The position numbers and the translations under genes were made by a program. From Bacteroides graminisolvens DSM 19988 = JCM 15093 (GTDB lineage Bacteria; Bacteroidota; Bacteroidia; Bacteroidales; Bacteroidaceae), in contig NZ_KE386627.1 in NCBI RefSeq assembly GCF_000428125.1, forward strand, positions 124,001 to 188,000: a DNA stretch of 64,000 nt, given 5' to 3'. Below the pieces are notes generated by a model. That model did not search any database, had not been told where the DNA came from, and worked only from the letters and a program-made list of their open reading frames with translations. This document shows, in pieces, positions 50,477 to 62,412 of this stretch (the first letter of the stretch is position 1; each line of letters starts with the position of its first letter).

Positions 50477-52522
50477 ATGCAAAAAGGTAATATTGGGGTT
50501 ACAACGGAGAATATTTTCCCCATCATAAAAAAGTTTTTGTACAGTGACCATGAAATTTTCCTACGAGAAATAGTTTCTAATGCTGTTGATGCTACTCAGA
50601 AGCTAAAAACACTTTCTTCAATGGGTGAATATAAAGGAGAATTGGGTGATTTGACGGTGAGAGTATCGTTAAATAACGATACAATAACTATTTCGGACCG
50701 TGGAATAGGTTTGACCGCAGAAGAAATAGAAAAATATATCAATCAAATTGCTTTTTCCGGTGCGAGTGATTTTCTTGAAAAGTATAAGAATGATGCTAAT
50801 GCTATCATCGGTCACTTCGGTCTTGGTTTTTATTCTTCCTTTATGGTTTCAAAAAAAGTGGAAATTGTAACCAAATCTTATAAAGAAGGTGCTCAAGCTA
50901 TCAAATGGTCGTGTGATGGTAGTCCGGAATATACACTTACAAATGCTGATAAAGAAGATAGAGGAACAGATATAGTACTTTACATAGATGATGATTGCAA
51001 AGAATTTTTGGATACAACTCGTATATCCTCTCTTTTAAAAAAATATTGTAGTTTTCTTCCGGTTCCTGTTTCATTTGGAAAAAAGAAAGAGTGGAAAGAC
51101 GGACAACAGATTGAAACATCTGAAGATAACATCATCAATGAAACAAACCCATTATGGACACAAAAGCCTAATGAATTAAAAGACGAAGATTATAAATCTT
51201 TCTACAGTAAACTGTATCCTATGTCCGATGAACCATTGTTTTGGATTCATCTGAACGTGGATTACCCGTTTAACCTTACAGGTATTCTTTACTTCCCAAA
51301 AGTTAAAAGTAACATTGATTTGAATAAAAATAAGATTCAGTTATATTGCAATCAAGTTTATGTAACTGATTCAGTTGAAGGAGTTGTGCCTGATTTCTTA
51401 ACGCTTCTACATGGTGTTATTGATTCTCCGGATATTCCTTTAAATGTTTCTAGGTCTTATCTTCAGAGTGATTCTAACGTGAAGAAAATTTCTAGTCATA
51501 TTTCAAAAAAAGTTTCAGATCGTTTACAGTCTATTTTTAAAAATGATCGTAAACAATTTGAAGAAAAATGGAACGATTTGAAGCTCTTTATCAATTACGG
51601 TATGCTTACGCAAGAGGACTTTTATGAGAAAGCTCAAAAGTTTGCTCTGCTTGGTGATACAGATGGCAAATACTACACATTTGAAGAATACAAAACATTG
51701 ATTGCGGAAAATCAAACAGATAAAGAAGGCAATTTGATTTATCTTTATACCAATCACAAAGATGAACAATATAGTTATATTGAAGCTGCTGTAAATAAAG
51801 GATATAATGTGCTTTTAATGGATGGTCAGCTTGATGTTGCTTTGGTTAGCACTTTGGAACAAAAATTTGAAAAGGCTCGTTTTACCCGTGTCGATAGTGA
51901 TATTGTTGACCATTTGATAATTAAAGAGGATAAAGATGCTCATGTGCTCGAGGTGTCAAAGCAGGAAGCTTTGACTACAGCTTTTAAGAGTCAATTGCCT
52001 AACATCAATAAAGTAGAATTTAACGTAATGGCACAATCTATGGGAGAAAACGCATCCCCTATTGTAATAACTCAGAGTGAATATATGAGACGTATGAAAG
52101 AAATGGCAAATATACAAGCAGGCATGAGTTTTTATGGAGAAATGCCTGATATGTTTAATTTGATTCTTAATACTGATCATAAATTACTAAAATCAGTACT
52201 TGAAGATGAGATAAAGGAATGTGGTGCTTTAATTAATCCAATAGAGAAAGAAATAGAGGGAATTAGTATTCTTCGAAAAGAAATTCAAGATAAACAGAAA
52301 AATAAGAAAGATGAAGATATTCCTGTTTCAGAAAAAGATGAATTGAAGAGTCTTGATGATAAATGGGATGATTTGAAAAATAAAAAAGAATCTATCTTTT
52401 CAGATTACGCAAGTCGAAATAAAATAATTCGCCAATTAATTGATTTAGCTTTGTTACAGAACAATATGCTTAAAGGAGAATCTTTGAGTAACTTTGTTAA
52501 GAGAAGTATTGAATTGATATAA
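50477..52522 (+). CDS. htpG: Chaperone HtpG (Hsp90)
   Basis: A 681-residue Hsp90. The N-terminal ATPase has EIFLREIVSNAVDA (catalytic Glu and Asn), DRGIGLTAEEIE and GHFGLGFYSSFMV. The middle domain includes PLFWIHLNVDYPFNLTGILYFPK, where the E. coli counterpart is the conserved catalytic-loop strand, and LNVSRSYLQSD, containing the active-site Arg. The C-terminal dimerisation region is charged (KDEDIPVSEKDELKSLDDKWDDLKNKK). It has its own unit between two terminators. Confidence 0.96.
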   Translation: MQKGNIGVTTENIFPIIKKFLYSDHEIFLREIVSNAVDATQKLKTLSSMGEYKGELGDLTVRVSLNNDTITISDRGIGLTAEEIEKYINQIAFSGASDFLEKYKNDANAIIGHFGLGFYSSFMVSKKVEIVTKSYKEGAQAIKWSCDGSPEYTLTNADKEDRGTDIVLYIDDDCKEFLDTTRISSLLKKYCSFLPVPVSFGKKKEWKDGQQIETSEDNIINETNPLWTQKPNELKDEDYKSFYSKLYPMSDEPLFWIHLNVDYPFNLTGILYFPKVKSNIDLNKNKIQLYCNQVYVTDSVEGVVPDFLTLLHGVIDSPDIPLNVSRSYLQSDSNVKKISSHISKKVSDRLQSIFKNDRKQFEEKWNDLKLFINYGMLTQEDFYEKAQKFALLGDTDGKYYTFEEYKTLIAENQTDKEGNLIYLYTNHKDEQYSYIEAAVNKGYNVLLMDGQLDVALVSTLEQKFEKARFTRVDSDIVDHLIIKEDKDAHVLEVSKQEALTTAFKSQLPNINKVEFNVMAQSMGENASPIVITQSEYMRRMKEMANIQAGMSFYGEMPDMFNLILNTDHKLLKSVLEDEIKECGALINPIEKEIEGISILRKEIQDKQKNKKDEDIPVSEKDELKSLDDKWDDLKNKKESIFSDYASRNKIIRQLIDLALLQNNMLKGESLSNFVKRSIELI

Positions 52523-52546
52523 GAATTATTTTTTAAGGATTTGAAT

Positions 52547-52593
52547 AAAAAGTATCTTGGGTATTAACATTATACCTGAGATACTTTTGTTTT
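52547..52593 (+). terminator. Terminator of htpG
   Basis: Stem aaaagtatcttgggta with tacctgagatactttt (two wobbles), loop about nine bases, then gtttt. Confidence 0.7.
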
Positions 52594-52699
52594 ATCGCAT
52601 ATAACGTATATAAAGTTATAGTAAAATCGGTCATTCATATTTTTTTTATTTATATTTGAGTTTTAATTTTGGATACAACTCTATAATATTTCCTTCATT

Positions 52700-55003
52700 A
52701 TGAAAAGATTGATTCTAGCCTTTATAAGTATTAGTCTCCTTTTTTCACTTGCGCAAGCACAAAAAGTAGGCTTGGTACTTAGCGGAGGTGGAGCTAAGGG
52801 ACTCACTCACATAGGAATTATACGAGCGCTTGAAGAAAATAACATTCCGATTGATTATGTTACAGGAACATCAATGGGGGCCATTATTGGCTCTTTATAT
52901 GCAATGGGGTATTCCCCTGATGAAATGGAAACGCTTATTGGTTCTGAAGAGTTTAAACGCTGGTATTCCGGGCAGGTTGAGGAAGGATATGTTTATTATT
53001 TCAAGAAAAACTTACCTACGCCTGAGTTTTTTAATATTAAACTTGCAATTAAAGATTCAATTTATCTAAAGCCTCAGATCTTACCCACTAGCGTTGTAAA
53101 TCCTATTCAGATGAATCTTGTTTTCATAGACTTATTTGCTAGAGCTACAGCGGCTTGTGAAAATGATTTTGATAAATTGTTTGTTCCCTTCCGTTGTGTT
53201 GCATCAGATGTATATAATAAAAAGCAAATTGTAATGCGTGATGGAGATTTAGGTGATGCTGTACGTGCTTCGATGAGTTTTCCGTTTGTATTCCGTCCTA
53301 TTAAGATAGATGGAGTTTTAGCCTATGATGGAGGTATCTATAATAATTTCCCTACGGACGTAATGCGAGAAGACTTTAAGCCTGATCTAATCATTGGTAG
53401 TGTTGTTGCTAAGAACCCTACAATTCCTGATGAAAAAGATATTATGAGCCAAATTGAGAATATGGTAATGCAACGTACGGATTATACATTGCCTGACTCG
53501 GCAGGAATATTAATGACATTCAAGTATGAAGATGTTAATCTGCTTGATTTTCAGCGTTTAAAAGAACTTGAGTCTATTGGTTATAATCGTACAATTAGTA
53601 TTATGGACTCAATTAAAAATAGAATACATAGGCGGGTTAACTATGAAAATGTGCGTTTAAGACGTCTGGTTTATAAAAGTAATTTGCCCGAACTACGTTT
53701 TAAAAATATATATATTGAAGGAGCTAGTCCTCAGCAAGAAAGCTACATAAAGAAGGAATTTCATCAATCAGACGATAACGGTTTTACTTATGAAGAATTA
53801 AAAAGGGCTTATTTCAGACTTTTATCTGATAACATAATTTCTGAGATCATACCTCATGCCCGATATAATCCAGATAATGAATCTTATGACCTTTTTTTAA
53901 AGGTAAAAATAGATTCAGAATTTGCTCTTCGGGTAGGTGGAAGTATATCTACAACAAGTTCTAACCAAATTTATTTTGGAATTTCTTATCAAGATTTGAA
54001 TTATTACTCTAAAGAAATCAGTTTTGATACACAAGTTGGTAAGATATATAATAATCTTCAGCTAATGGCGAAAATAGACCTTCCAACGACCCTACCAACT
54101 TCGTATCGTTTTATTGCTTCTATGAGTACATTTGATTATTTTAAAAAGGATAAATTGTTTTCTCGTGATGATGTGCCTGCATTTAATAGTAAAGAGGAAC
54201 GATTTGTTAAGTTGAAAATGGCACTTCCTTTCCTTTCCAGCAAGAAAGCTGAATTTAGCGTCGGACTAGCTCGTTTCGAAGATCGCTATTATCAAAGCAG
54301 CGTGATAAACTTTGATGATGACAAAAACGATAAAAGTACATATAGTATATTTGGTGGCTCTATCAGTTTTAATGGCAGTACTCTTAATGCTCGTCAGTAT
54401 CCAACTCAGGGATACCAAGATGCACTTGTTGCTCAAATATATACAGGTACAGAAAGGTTTAACCCTGGCACACAAACTTATTCAAGTAGTATTGATAATT
54501 ACAAAAAAAATCATGCATGGTTGCAACTTTCGTACTTAAGAGAGAAGTATCATCGTTTATCTCCAAAATTCACTCTAGGATGGTATGTAAACGGATTGAT
54601 TTCATCTAAGAATTTTTCTCAGAATTATACTGCTAGTGTATTACAAGCAGGTGAATTTACGCCAACTGCACATAGTCGTTTAACATATAATGAAGCGTTT
54701 CGTGCCAATCAATATGTGTCGAGCGGAATAATGCCAATTGTTCATCTAAATGACTTGTTTCATCTTCGTGGTGAATTTTATGGATTTATGCCGATTTTCC
54801 CAATTAGGCGTAATGAATATAATAAGGCATACTATGGGAGATCGTTCTCTGAGTTTGAATATTTAGGTGAAATTTCTTTGGTTTGTCAGTTGCCTTTTGG
54901 TGCTATTTCGGCTTACGTAAATCATTATAGCTCACCAAGTAAGGAGTGGAATGTGGGGTTAACTTTAGGTTGGCAGTTGTTTAATTATCGCTTTATTGAG
55001 TGA
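52700..55003 (+). CDS. Patatin-like phospholipase with POTRA and outer-membrane barrel (PlpD-like)
   Basis: A 767-residue exported protein. After a signal peptide (cleavage after about Ala20) comes a patatin lipase: oxyanion SGGGAKG, nucleophile Ser58 in GTSMG, and the catalytic Asp210 in YDGGIYNNFP. Residues about 330-410 look like a POTRA domain (ELRFKNIYIEGASPQQESYIKKEF, FTYEELKRAYFRLLSD), and the last 350 residues are beta-strand rich and end in a barrel-type VGLTLGWQLFNYRFIE. This is the arrangement of type Vd autotransporters such as PlpD. A -7 element TATATTTG lies at 52651-52658. It should act at the cell surface on lipids. Confidence 0.87.
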   Translation: MKRLILAFISISLLFSLAQAQKVGLVLSGGGAKGLTHIGIIRALEENNIPIDYVTGTSMGAIIGSLYAMGYSPDEMETLIGSEEFKRWYSGQVEEGYVYYFKKNLPTPEFFNIKLAIKDSIYLKPQILPTSVVNPIQMNLVFIDLFARATAACENDFDKLFVPFRCVASDVYNKKQIVMRDGDLGDAVRASMSFPFVFRPIKIDGVLAYDGGIYNNFPTDVMREDFKPDLIIGSVVAKNPTIPDEKDIMSQIENMVMQRTDYTLPDSAGILMTFKYEDVNLLDFQRLKELESIGYNRTISIMDSIKNRIHRRVNYENVRLRRLVYKSNLPELRFKNIYIEGASPQQESYIKKEFHQSDDNGFTYEELKRAYFRLLSDNIISEIIPHARYNPDNESYDLFLKVKIDSEFALRVGGSISTTSSNQIYFGISYQDLNYYSKEISFDTQVGKIYNNLQLMAKIDLPTTLPTSYRFIASMSTFDYFKKDKLFSRDDVPAFNSKEERFVKLKMALPFLSSKKAEFSVGLARFEDRYYQSSVINFDDDKNDKSTYSIFGGSISFNGSTLNARQYPTQGYQDALVAQIYTGTERFNPGTQTYSSSIDNYKKNHAWLQLSYLREKYHRLSPKFTLGWYVNGLISSKNFSQNYTASVLQAGEFTPTAHSRLTYNEAFRANQYVSSGIMPIVHLNDLFHLRGEFYGFMPIFPIRRNEYNKAYYGRSFSEFEYLGEISLVCQLPFGAISAYVNHYSSPSKEWNVGLTLGWQLFNYRFIE

Positions 55004-55032
55004 TTTTTATTTTTAAAAAAACTTCTGAAAAG

Positions 55033-55063
55033 CTTGCTGGTTCGGAAAAAGTGCGTATCTTTG
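55033..55063 (+). promoter_or_regulatory. Promoter of the tandem tRNA-Arg genes
   Basis: CTTG at 55033-55036, 19 bases, then a full TATCTTTG at 55056-55063; the first tRNA begins at 55080. Confidence 0.65.
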
Positions 55064-55079
55064 CACCCGTTAAACAAAT

Positions 55080-55153
55080 GGCCGCGTAGCTCAACTGAAT
55101 AGAGTAGCTGACTACGGATCAGCCGGTTACAGGTTTGAATCCTGTCGCGGTCA
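55080..55153 (+). tRNA. tRNA-Arg(ACG), copy 1
   Basis: Cloverleaf with acceptor GGCCGCG/CGCGGTC, anticodon stem GCTGA/TCAGC and loop CTACGGA, so the anticodon is ACG. A34 should be deaminated to inosine to read CGU, CGC and CGA. CCA is not encoded. It is 15 bases upstream of a near-identical copy. Confidence 0.97.
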
Positions 55154-55168
55154 CTTTTTAACTTGAAA

Positions 55169-55242
55169 GGTCGCGTAGCTCAACTGAATAGAGTAGCTGA
55201 CTACGGATCAGCCGGTTACAGGTTTGAATCCTGTCGCGATCA
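55169..55242 (+). tRNA. tRNA-Arg(ACG), copy 2
   Basis: Same 74-base tRNA as the copy before it, except that the third acceptor pair is T-A instead of C-G (GGTCGCG with CGCGATC). Both changed bases compensate, so the copy is functional rather than a decaying duplicate. Confidence 0.97.
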
Positions 55243-55243
55243 C

Positions 55244-55280
55244 AAATAAAGAGATGCCTAATAAGTATCTCTTTATTTGT
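55244..55280 (+). terminator. Terminator of the tRNA-Arg pair
   Basis: Stem aaataaagagatgc (55244-55257) with gtatctctttattt (55265-55278), 14 pairs, one wobble, loop of seven; starts one base after the second tRNA. Confidence 0.8.
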
Positions 55281-55302
55281 ATGTATCTAAATGTAATTTT
55301 TC

Positions 55303-55337
55303 CCAAACATTCCCACATGTTTATGGGGAATGTTTGG
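55303..55337. repeat. Inverted repeat between tRNA-Arg and dapA
   Basis: ccaaacattccc (55303-55314) is complementary to gggaatgtttgg (55326-55337) across 11 bases. There is no T-run on either side, so it may be a weak dapA terminator or another structure. Confidence 0.5.
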
Positions 55338-55346
55338 AAAGTGAAA

Positions 55347-56240
55347 TTAGCATTTTATATTTAGTTCATTTAAAACCTTTCTAATGGCTTCAAAAGTAGT
55401 AATTCGGGTAGGCACAAGAGGTAATCTTAGTTTATTTTCAATCATTCCCATTGCACTAAGCATAGATTTTACACCAGCCGGATTACCATCTACAAATAGC
55501 AAATCGAATAGTTCAGTAAAGCGGTGATGAATCGCTAAAGCATTAGCAAAATCACCTTGTAGCGCTAATCTTGTCATTCTGCTAAATTCTCTGGGAAATG
55601 CATTTCCAATAACTGAAATAACTCCAACGGCACCAAGTGTAATCAATGGAAAGGTTATGCCGTCGTCTCCTGATATAACTTCAAAATTCGTCGGCTTATT
55701 TTTTATGATATCATCCATTTGAGTGATATTTCCAGATGCTTCCTTAATTGCTATTACATTCTTGAAATCACGGGCTATTCTCAATGTTGTTTCTGCTGTC
55801 ATGTTTACTCCCGTTCTCCCTGGTACATTATAGAGTACTATTGGTAATTCTGTTGATTCGGCAATAACCTTATAGTGCTGATATATTCCTTCTTGAGAAG
55901 GTTTATTGTAATATGGAACAACTGATAACACAGCGTCAACTCCCGTGAAATCATCATTTTTTAATTGCTCAGCTACAGCTCGAGTATTGTTACCCCCTAC
56001 GCCCAGTAAAATGGGAATACGTCCATTAACTCTGTCTATAACCAGCTTTTTTATTTTCTTTTTCTCTTCCTCTGTCAATGTTGGTGTTTCGGCTGTTGTT
56101 CCAAGCACACATAAAAAATCAGCATTGTTTTGGACTAGATAATCTACCAGTCTCATTAAGGCATTGTAATCAACGCTTTCATCTTCTTTGAAAGGAGTAA
56201 TCAATGCTACCCCCATTCCTCTCAATTTAGTTTGTATCAT
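55347..56240 (-). CDS. dapA: 4-hydroxy-tetrahydrodipicolinate synthase
   Basis: A 297-residue TIM-barrel aldolase that condenses pyruvate with aspartate semialdehyde, the first step of lysine and diaminopimelate synthesis. The Schiff-base lysine is Lys166 in IAIKEASGN, the proton relay tyrosine is Tyr137 in YNVPGRTG, and LGTTAETPTLT carries the conserved threonines. Diaminopimelate is needed for peptidoglycan. A minus-strand -7 element TACTTTTG lies at 56275-56282. It is separated from ligA by about 100 bases. Confidence 0.96.
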   Translation of the reverse strand: MIQTKLRGMGVALITPFKEDESVDYNALMRLVDYLVQNNADFLCVLGTTAETPTLTEEEKKKIKKLVIDRVNGRIPILLGVGGNNTRAVAEQLKNDDFTGVDAVLSVVPYYNKPSQEGIYQHYKVIAESTELPIVLYNVPGRTGVNMTAETTLRIARDFKNVIAIKEASGNITQMDDIIKNKPTNFEVISGDDGITFPLITLGAVGVISVIGNAFPREFSRMTRLALQGDFANALAIHHRFTELFDLLFVDGNPAGVKSMLSAMGMIENKLRLPLVPTRITTFEAIRKVLNELNIKC

Positions 56241-56343
56241 GAGTATTATTAATAATCTCTAAGTAATATGAATACAAAAGTACAAATATTTTCTCTTTTA
56301 CCTCGTTTAATGCTATATAAAATAACTACGAGGCTTAAAAATG

Positions 56344-59094
<2,751 letters not shown>

Positions 59095-59266
59095 AATGTA
59101 TAGAAAATGAACTTTAAATAGAACTAAAGATGTTTGTTATAAAAATAAACATTTTGTTTTTGGTGAAAATCTTGTGTGTTAAATATATTGATTTAATATT
59201 TCGTCTTTAAACCGATAATAATGAAATTGTTATTTTTAAAAATGAAGTTGAAATACCCTCTATTGT

Positions 59267-59325
59267 TATTTATAAAATAAAAAAGCATCGTTTATTGCAA
59301 ACGATGCTTTTTTATTTTATAAATA
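59267..59325. terminator. Bidirectional terminator between trmD and pyrD
   Basis: Perfect 27-base-pair stem (59267-59293 with 59299-59325) and a five-base loop (attgc). The core aaaaaagcatcgttt with aaacgatgctttttt has A- and T-runs on both sides, so it works in both directions. Confidence 0.88.
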
Positions 59326-59374
59326 TATCATTTTGATTTACTTTTATTTGCGAATGCTCTGTTTTGTTTTGATG

Positions 59375-60286
59375 TTATATCTCAAGAGCACCAATAATAT
59401 CTTTTATTGACTGATATTTATGTTTGTTTAGATAGTTATTGATACCGTCTTCTACTTTGACGCAAACAGTAGGATCAATGAAATTGGCCGTTCCTATTTG
59501 AATAGCAGATGCACCTGCCAAGATGAATTCAATAGCATCTTTCCAGTCCATAATACCACCCATTCCAATGACCGGTATTTTTACTGCCTTAGCAACTTGC
59601 CATACCATCCTTAATGCGACCGGCTTTACTGCTGGTCCTGACAAGCCACCTGTAACAGTAGATAAGAGCGGTTTTCTGCGCTCAACATCAATGGCCATGC
59701 CTAATAACGTATTTATTAATGAAACACTATCGGCTCCATTTGCTTCTACAGCTCTTGCTATTTCTGCTATATCGGTAACGTTCGGTGAAAGCTTAACTAT
59801 CAGTGTTTTATCGTATGCTTTGCGAACAGCGTTGACTACACTGGCTGCTCCCGTTGTGGTTACGCCAAAAGCCATTCCTCCTTCTTTCACATTGGGGCAA
59901 GATATATTTAGTTCTATTGCTGAAATCTTGTCAAGCGAGTTGATTATTTGAGCAGTTTCCACATAATCTTCTATAGCAGAGCCCGATACATTTACAATAA
60001 TATTAGTATCAATGTGTTTAATGCGGGGATAAATGTGATCTGCAAAGTAGTGAACTCCTTTATTCTGCAATCCTACAGCGTTTAGCATGCCTGCAGGTGT
60101 TTCTGCCATTCGGGGATATGGGTTTCCTTCACGTTTGTGAAGAGTAGTGCCTTTTACAATGATACCACCTATTCGCGATACATCAATAAAGTCTTCGAAC
60201 TCTTCACCATATCCGAAAGTCCCTGATGCCGTCATTACAGGATTCTTTAATCTTAAATCTCCAATATTTACATTTAAATCTGCCAT
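59375..60286 (-). CDS. pyrD: Dihydroorotate dehydrogenase, class 1B catalytic subunit
   Basis: A 303-residue FMN TIM barrel that oxidises dihydroorotate in pyrimidine synthesis. The catalytic base is Cys130 in [13 protein letters not shown], which marks class 1; [18 protein letters not shown], and the FMN-phosphate end [27 protein letters not shown] are present. Class 1B needs the electron-transfer subunit PyrK, whose gene lies upstream; the start of pyrD overlaps the end of pyrK by 13 bases. Confidence 0.95.
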   Translation of the reverse strand: MADLNVNIGDLRLKNPVMTASGTFGYGEEFEDFIDVSRIGGIIVKGTTLHKREGNPYPRMAETPAGMLNAVGLQNKGVHYFADHIYPRIKHIDTNIIVNVSGSAIEDYVETAQIINSLDKISAIELNISCPNVKEGGMAFGVTTTGAASVVNAVRKAYDKTLIVKLSPNVTDIAEIARAVEANGADSVSLINTLLGMAIDVERRKPLLSTVTGGLSGPAVKPVALRMVWQVAKAVKIPVIGMGGIMDWKDAIEFILAGASAIQIGTANFIDPTVCVKVEDGINNYLNKHKYQSIKDIIGALEI

Positions 60287-61050
60287 AATAGTTTTTTAAT
60301 ATTAAAAACAGGACCTTCTTTACAAACACAAATATGCCCTTCTGTTGTATTTTCAACGCAGCATAAGCATACTCCAAAGCCACAAGCCATGGTGTTTTCT
60401 AATGAAACCTCACACTCTATATTATTTGTTTTTGCATATTTTGCAACAGCCATCATCATAGGTTTAGGCCCGCATGTATATATTTTATTAAATGGTTGCG
60501 TTGACAAAAGTGAATGTTGAGTTACATATCCTTTTTCTCCCATGCTTCCATCTTCTGTAGTGGTGAAGACATTGCCATATTGAGTAAATTCGTCAAGTTG
60601 TAGCAGGTCATTCTGGCTTCTGGCGCCTAACAAAAAGTTTGGAGTGAATCCTTTTTTGCTTAATTGTTCACCCAAAAATAGCATGGGGGCAGTACCTACA
60701 CCTCCGCCAACCAATAATAGCCTTTCTGATGCGTTTTCAGGCATTGTGAAGCTGTTTCCAAGTGGTAGGATAACATTGATTGTTTGTCCACGTTTAACAG
60801 CTGCTAAGTGCCTTGTTCCGTCGCCAACTAATTGGATTAGAAACCATACCTCATTATTATCTTTATCGATAAAGTTAATGGATATAGGTCTACGCAGAAA
60901 TGTTTTTGAAGATCCTTCCACTTCCAGTTCCGCAAACTGTCCCGGTAGCATGTCGGGCAATTCTGTGGGAGCGGTCATCTTGAGCAATACATAGTTGTCG
61001 TTTAGCTGAATATTTTCAGAGACAACCAAGTCTAAAATATATTTTTTCAT
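60274..61050 (-). CDS. pyrK: Dihydroorotate dehydrogenase electron-transfer subunit
   Basis: A 258-residue FAD and 2Fe-2S protein that passes electrons from PyrD to NAD. The FAD domain has FLRRPISI and PLGNSF; the NAD domain has [12 protein letters not shown]; the C-terminal cluster motif is [25 protein letters not shown] with the expected cysteines. An in-frame start at 61092 would extend it by 14 non-homologous residues; the ATG at 61050 is preferred. A minus-strand -7 element TATCTTTG lies at 61090-61097, 39 bases before this start. Confidence 0.94.
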   Translation of the reverse strand: MKKYILDLVVSENIQLNDNYVLLKMTAPTELPDMLPGQFAELEVEGSSKTFLRRPISINFIDKDNNEVWFLIQLVGDGTRHLAAVKRGQTINVILPLGNSFTMPENASERLLLVGGGVGTAPMLFLGEQLSKKGFTPNFLLGARSQNDLLQLDEFTQYGNVFTTTEDGSMGEKGYVTQHSLLSTQPFNKIYTCGPKPMMMAVAKYAKTNNIECEVSLENTMACGFGVCLCCVENTTEGHICVCKEGPVFNIKKLLWQI

Positions 61051-61129
61051 GTGGATAAATAGAAGAGTATTAATTCTTGATTTACCTTGCAAAGATACGG
61101 CAAAAAGCTCAAAGATTAGAAATTACTAC

Positions 61130-61588
61130 TTATTTTTCTCCTCTAAAGGTTTCATAGGTATTATCATCAAAGAAAATTCTTATTTCCGTTATTTTTCTAG
61201 GAGGTCTTTCTATATACTTAACTTCCTGTTTTACAGGCTCTTTAGTATTGTAATCAGCCTCTCTTAATGGCATATCCTTGCGATATTCTTTTTCTGCTGA
61301 TATATTGGACGTATTTATTGCATTCTCGTCAAACAGAGAGGGTAGAAAATCCATTGAAATAGATTTCTGACTTTGTTCATTCAAATTGCCGTTCCCATAT
61401 AATAACCATTCTAAATCAATTGAGCTATATTTTTGGTGAACTTTCATGATGACATCCAGGCTTGGTTTATTTCTACCATTAAGAATGTGTGAAAGAGTGG
61501 ACTGCTGTATGCCTATGCTTTCGGCAAAGGCGCCTGAGGTCATGTTCTCTTTCTCCATGAGCATTTTAATTCTATCTTTTATATCCAT
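61130..61588 (-). CDS. XRE-family helix-turn-helix regulator
   Basis: A 152-residue cytoplasmic protein. Residues 1-60 form a Cro/C1-type helix-turn-helix (DRIKMLMEKENMTSGAFAESIGIQQSTLSHILNGRNKPSLDVIMKV); the remaining 90 residues are charged with a conserved-looking end (IERPPRKITEIRIFFDDNTYETFRGEK). This layout is common in chromosomal regulators of Bacteroides and target genes are unknown. An in-frame ATG at 61606 would add six residues; the ATG at 61588 gives the usual MDIKDRIKML start. The promoter overlaps a palindrome, so autoregulation is likely (inference). Confidence 0.82.
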   Translation of the reverse strand: MDIKDRIKMLMEKENMTSGAFAESIGIQQSTLSHILNGRNKPSLDVIMKVHQKYSSIDLEWLLYGNGNLNEQSQKSISMDFLPSLFDENAINTSNISAEKEYRKDMPLREADYNTKEPVKQEVKYIERPPRKITEIRIFFDDNTYETFRGEK

Positions 61589-61632
61589 CTGTTTTATGAA
61601 TTTCAATAATGTACCAATCTTAATTGATTATA

Positions 61633-61664
61633 CAAAAGTAATAGAAAGAAATTACATTTGCAAA
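61633..61664 (-). promoter_or_regulatory. Promoter and candidate operator of the XRE regulator
   Basis: On the minus strand: TTTG (61661-61664), 20 bases, then TACTTTTG (61633-61640). The palindrome ATTTGCAAAT (61656-61665) covers the -33 element, a natural place for a repressor to bind. Confidence 0.5.
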
Positions 61665-61794
61665 TTAATTATATAAAATTGAATTATTACAAAAATACAA
61701 GATTGATTTACTAATGGAATATTATGACCAAAACGCCTTGTTTTACTTTTGTATTTATATTATAGTCTTAGATTATATTTATAATATAATTAAT

Positions 61795-61919
61795 TGATTA
61801 TCAGTATAATATGTTATTATATTTTTCTTGTTTATGGCCTAGTTCACATTTGTTTCATAAAACAATTTATTGAATTAAAGTATTAGAATCATTCAATTAT
61901 TATAAAGTACTGATAATCA
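61795..61919. repeat. Pair of inverted 12-base repeats, 101 bases apart
   Basis: tgattatcagta (61795-61806) is the reverse complement of tactgataatca (61908-61919). Confidence 0.6.
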
Positions 61920-62005
61920 TATGTTTATTGATTAAATAAGGCTTTGTTAAAAGCATATTGTTACATTTTTAAATAGGCAAATTTTTATTTGTAATATTCG
62001 TTTTT

Positions 62006-62039
62006 ACATATGTGTATGCGTTGTTTTATACACATATGT
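62006..62039. repeat. Inverted 12-base repeat containing a DnaA-box-like site
   Basis: acatatgtgtat (62006-62017) is complementary to atacacatatgt (62028-62039) with a ten-base loop. The right arm includes TTATACACA (62026-62034), which fits the DnaA-box consensus TTWTNCACA. Confidence 0.55.
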
Positions 62040-62412
62040 GCGTCTTTTTACAATTATACTTTTATATATGTAAATGCGCATATTACGTATGTAATAAGAC
62101 AAAGTTAAATAAACAATTATAATCACTTATCTATAAGATGAAAGAGATAGTATATTACTCGTAAACGCCAAATCCTTTTCATATTTGGGGTAATTCCTTA
62201 TGCTATATTTTTTAAGCAATTCTAGAAGGGTTGTTTTTAATGTAATTGTTTGATATTTAGGCATTTAATCCTATTTTTATAAAATGTAAAATAGGATATT
62301 CTAGAATTATTATGCTGATTAGAAGGCATAAAAACGTTGTTTACCATTATTCTTTATTGAAATAATGATAAAATTGAAGTTTGGAATAGATGGAAGAAAG
62401 GAAATGACGACG

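Larger units (their letters stand above)
61589..62412. other. AT-rich region without a gene
   Basis: About 820 bases between the XRE regulator and holA with no open frame of meaningful length on either strand. It contains the XRE promoter (61633-61664), a plus-strand TACTTTTG at 61744-61751 with nothing coding after it, two pairs of inverted 12-mers (61795/61908 and 62006/62028), several TTGATTA motifs and a weak seven-pair hairpin at 62345-62367 that may end holA transcription. Confidence 0.6.

Noticed and set aside
55080..55242. Tandem tRNA-Arg as an integration site with a remnant island
   Set aside because: No integrase, no repeated tRNA 3' end downstream beyond the second complete tRNA, and the next genes are dapA and ligA.
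62026..62034. Replication origin
   Set aside because: Only one DnaA-box-like sequence is seen and there is no dnaA, dnaN or similar origin gene nearby; holA and ligA alone are not evidence.
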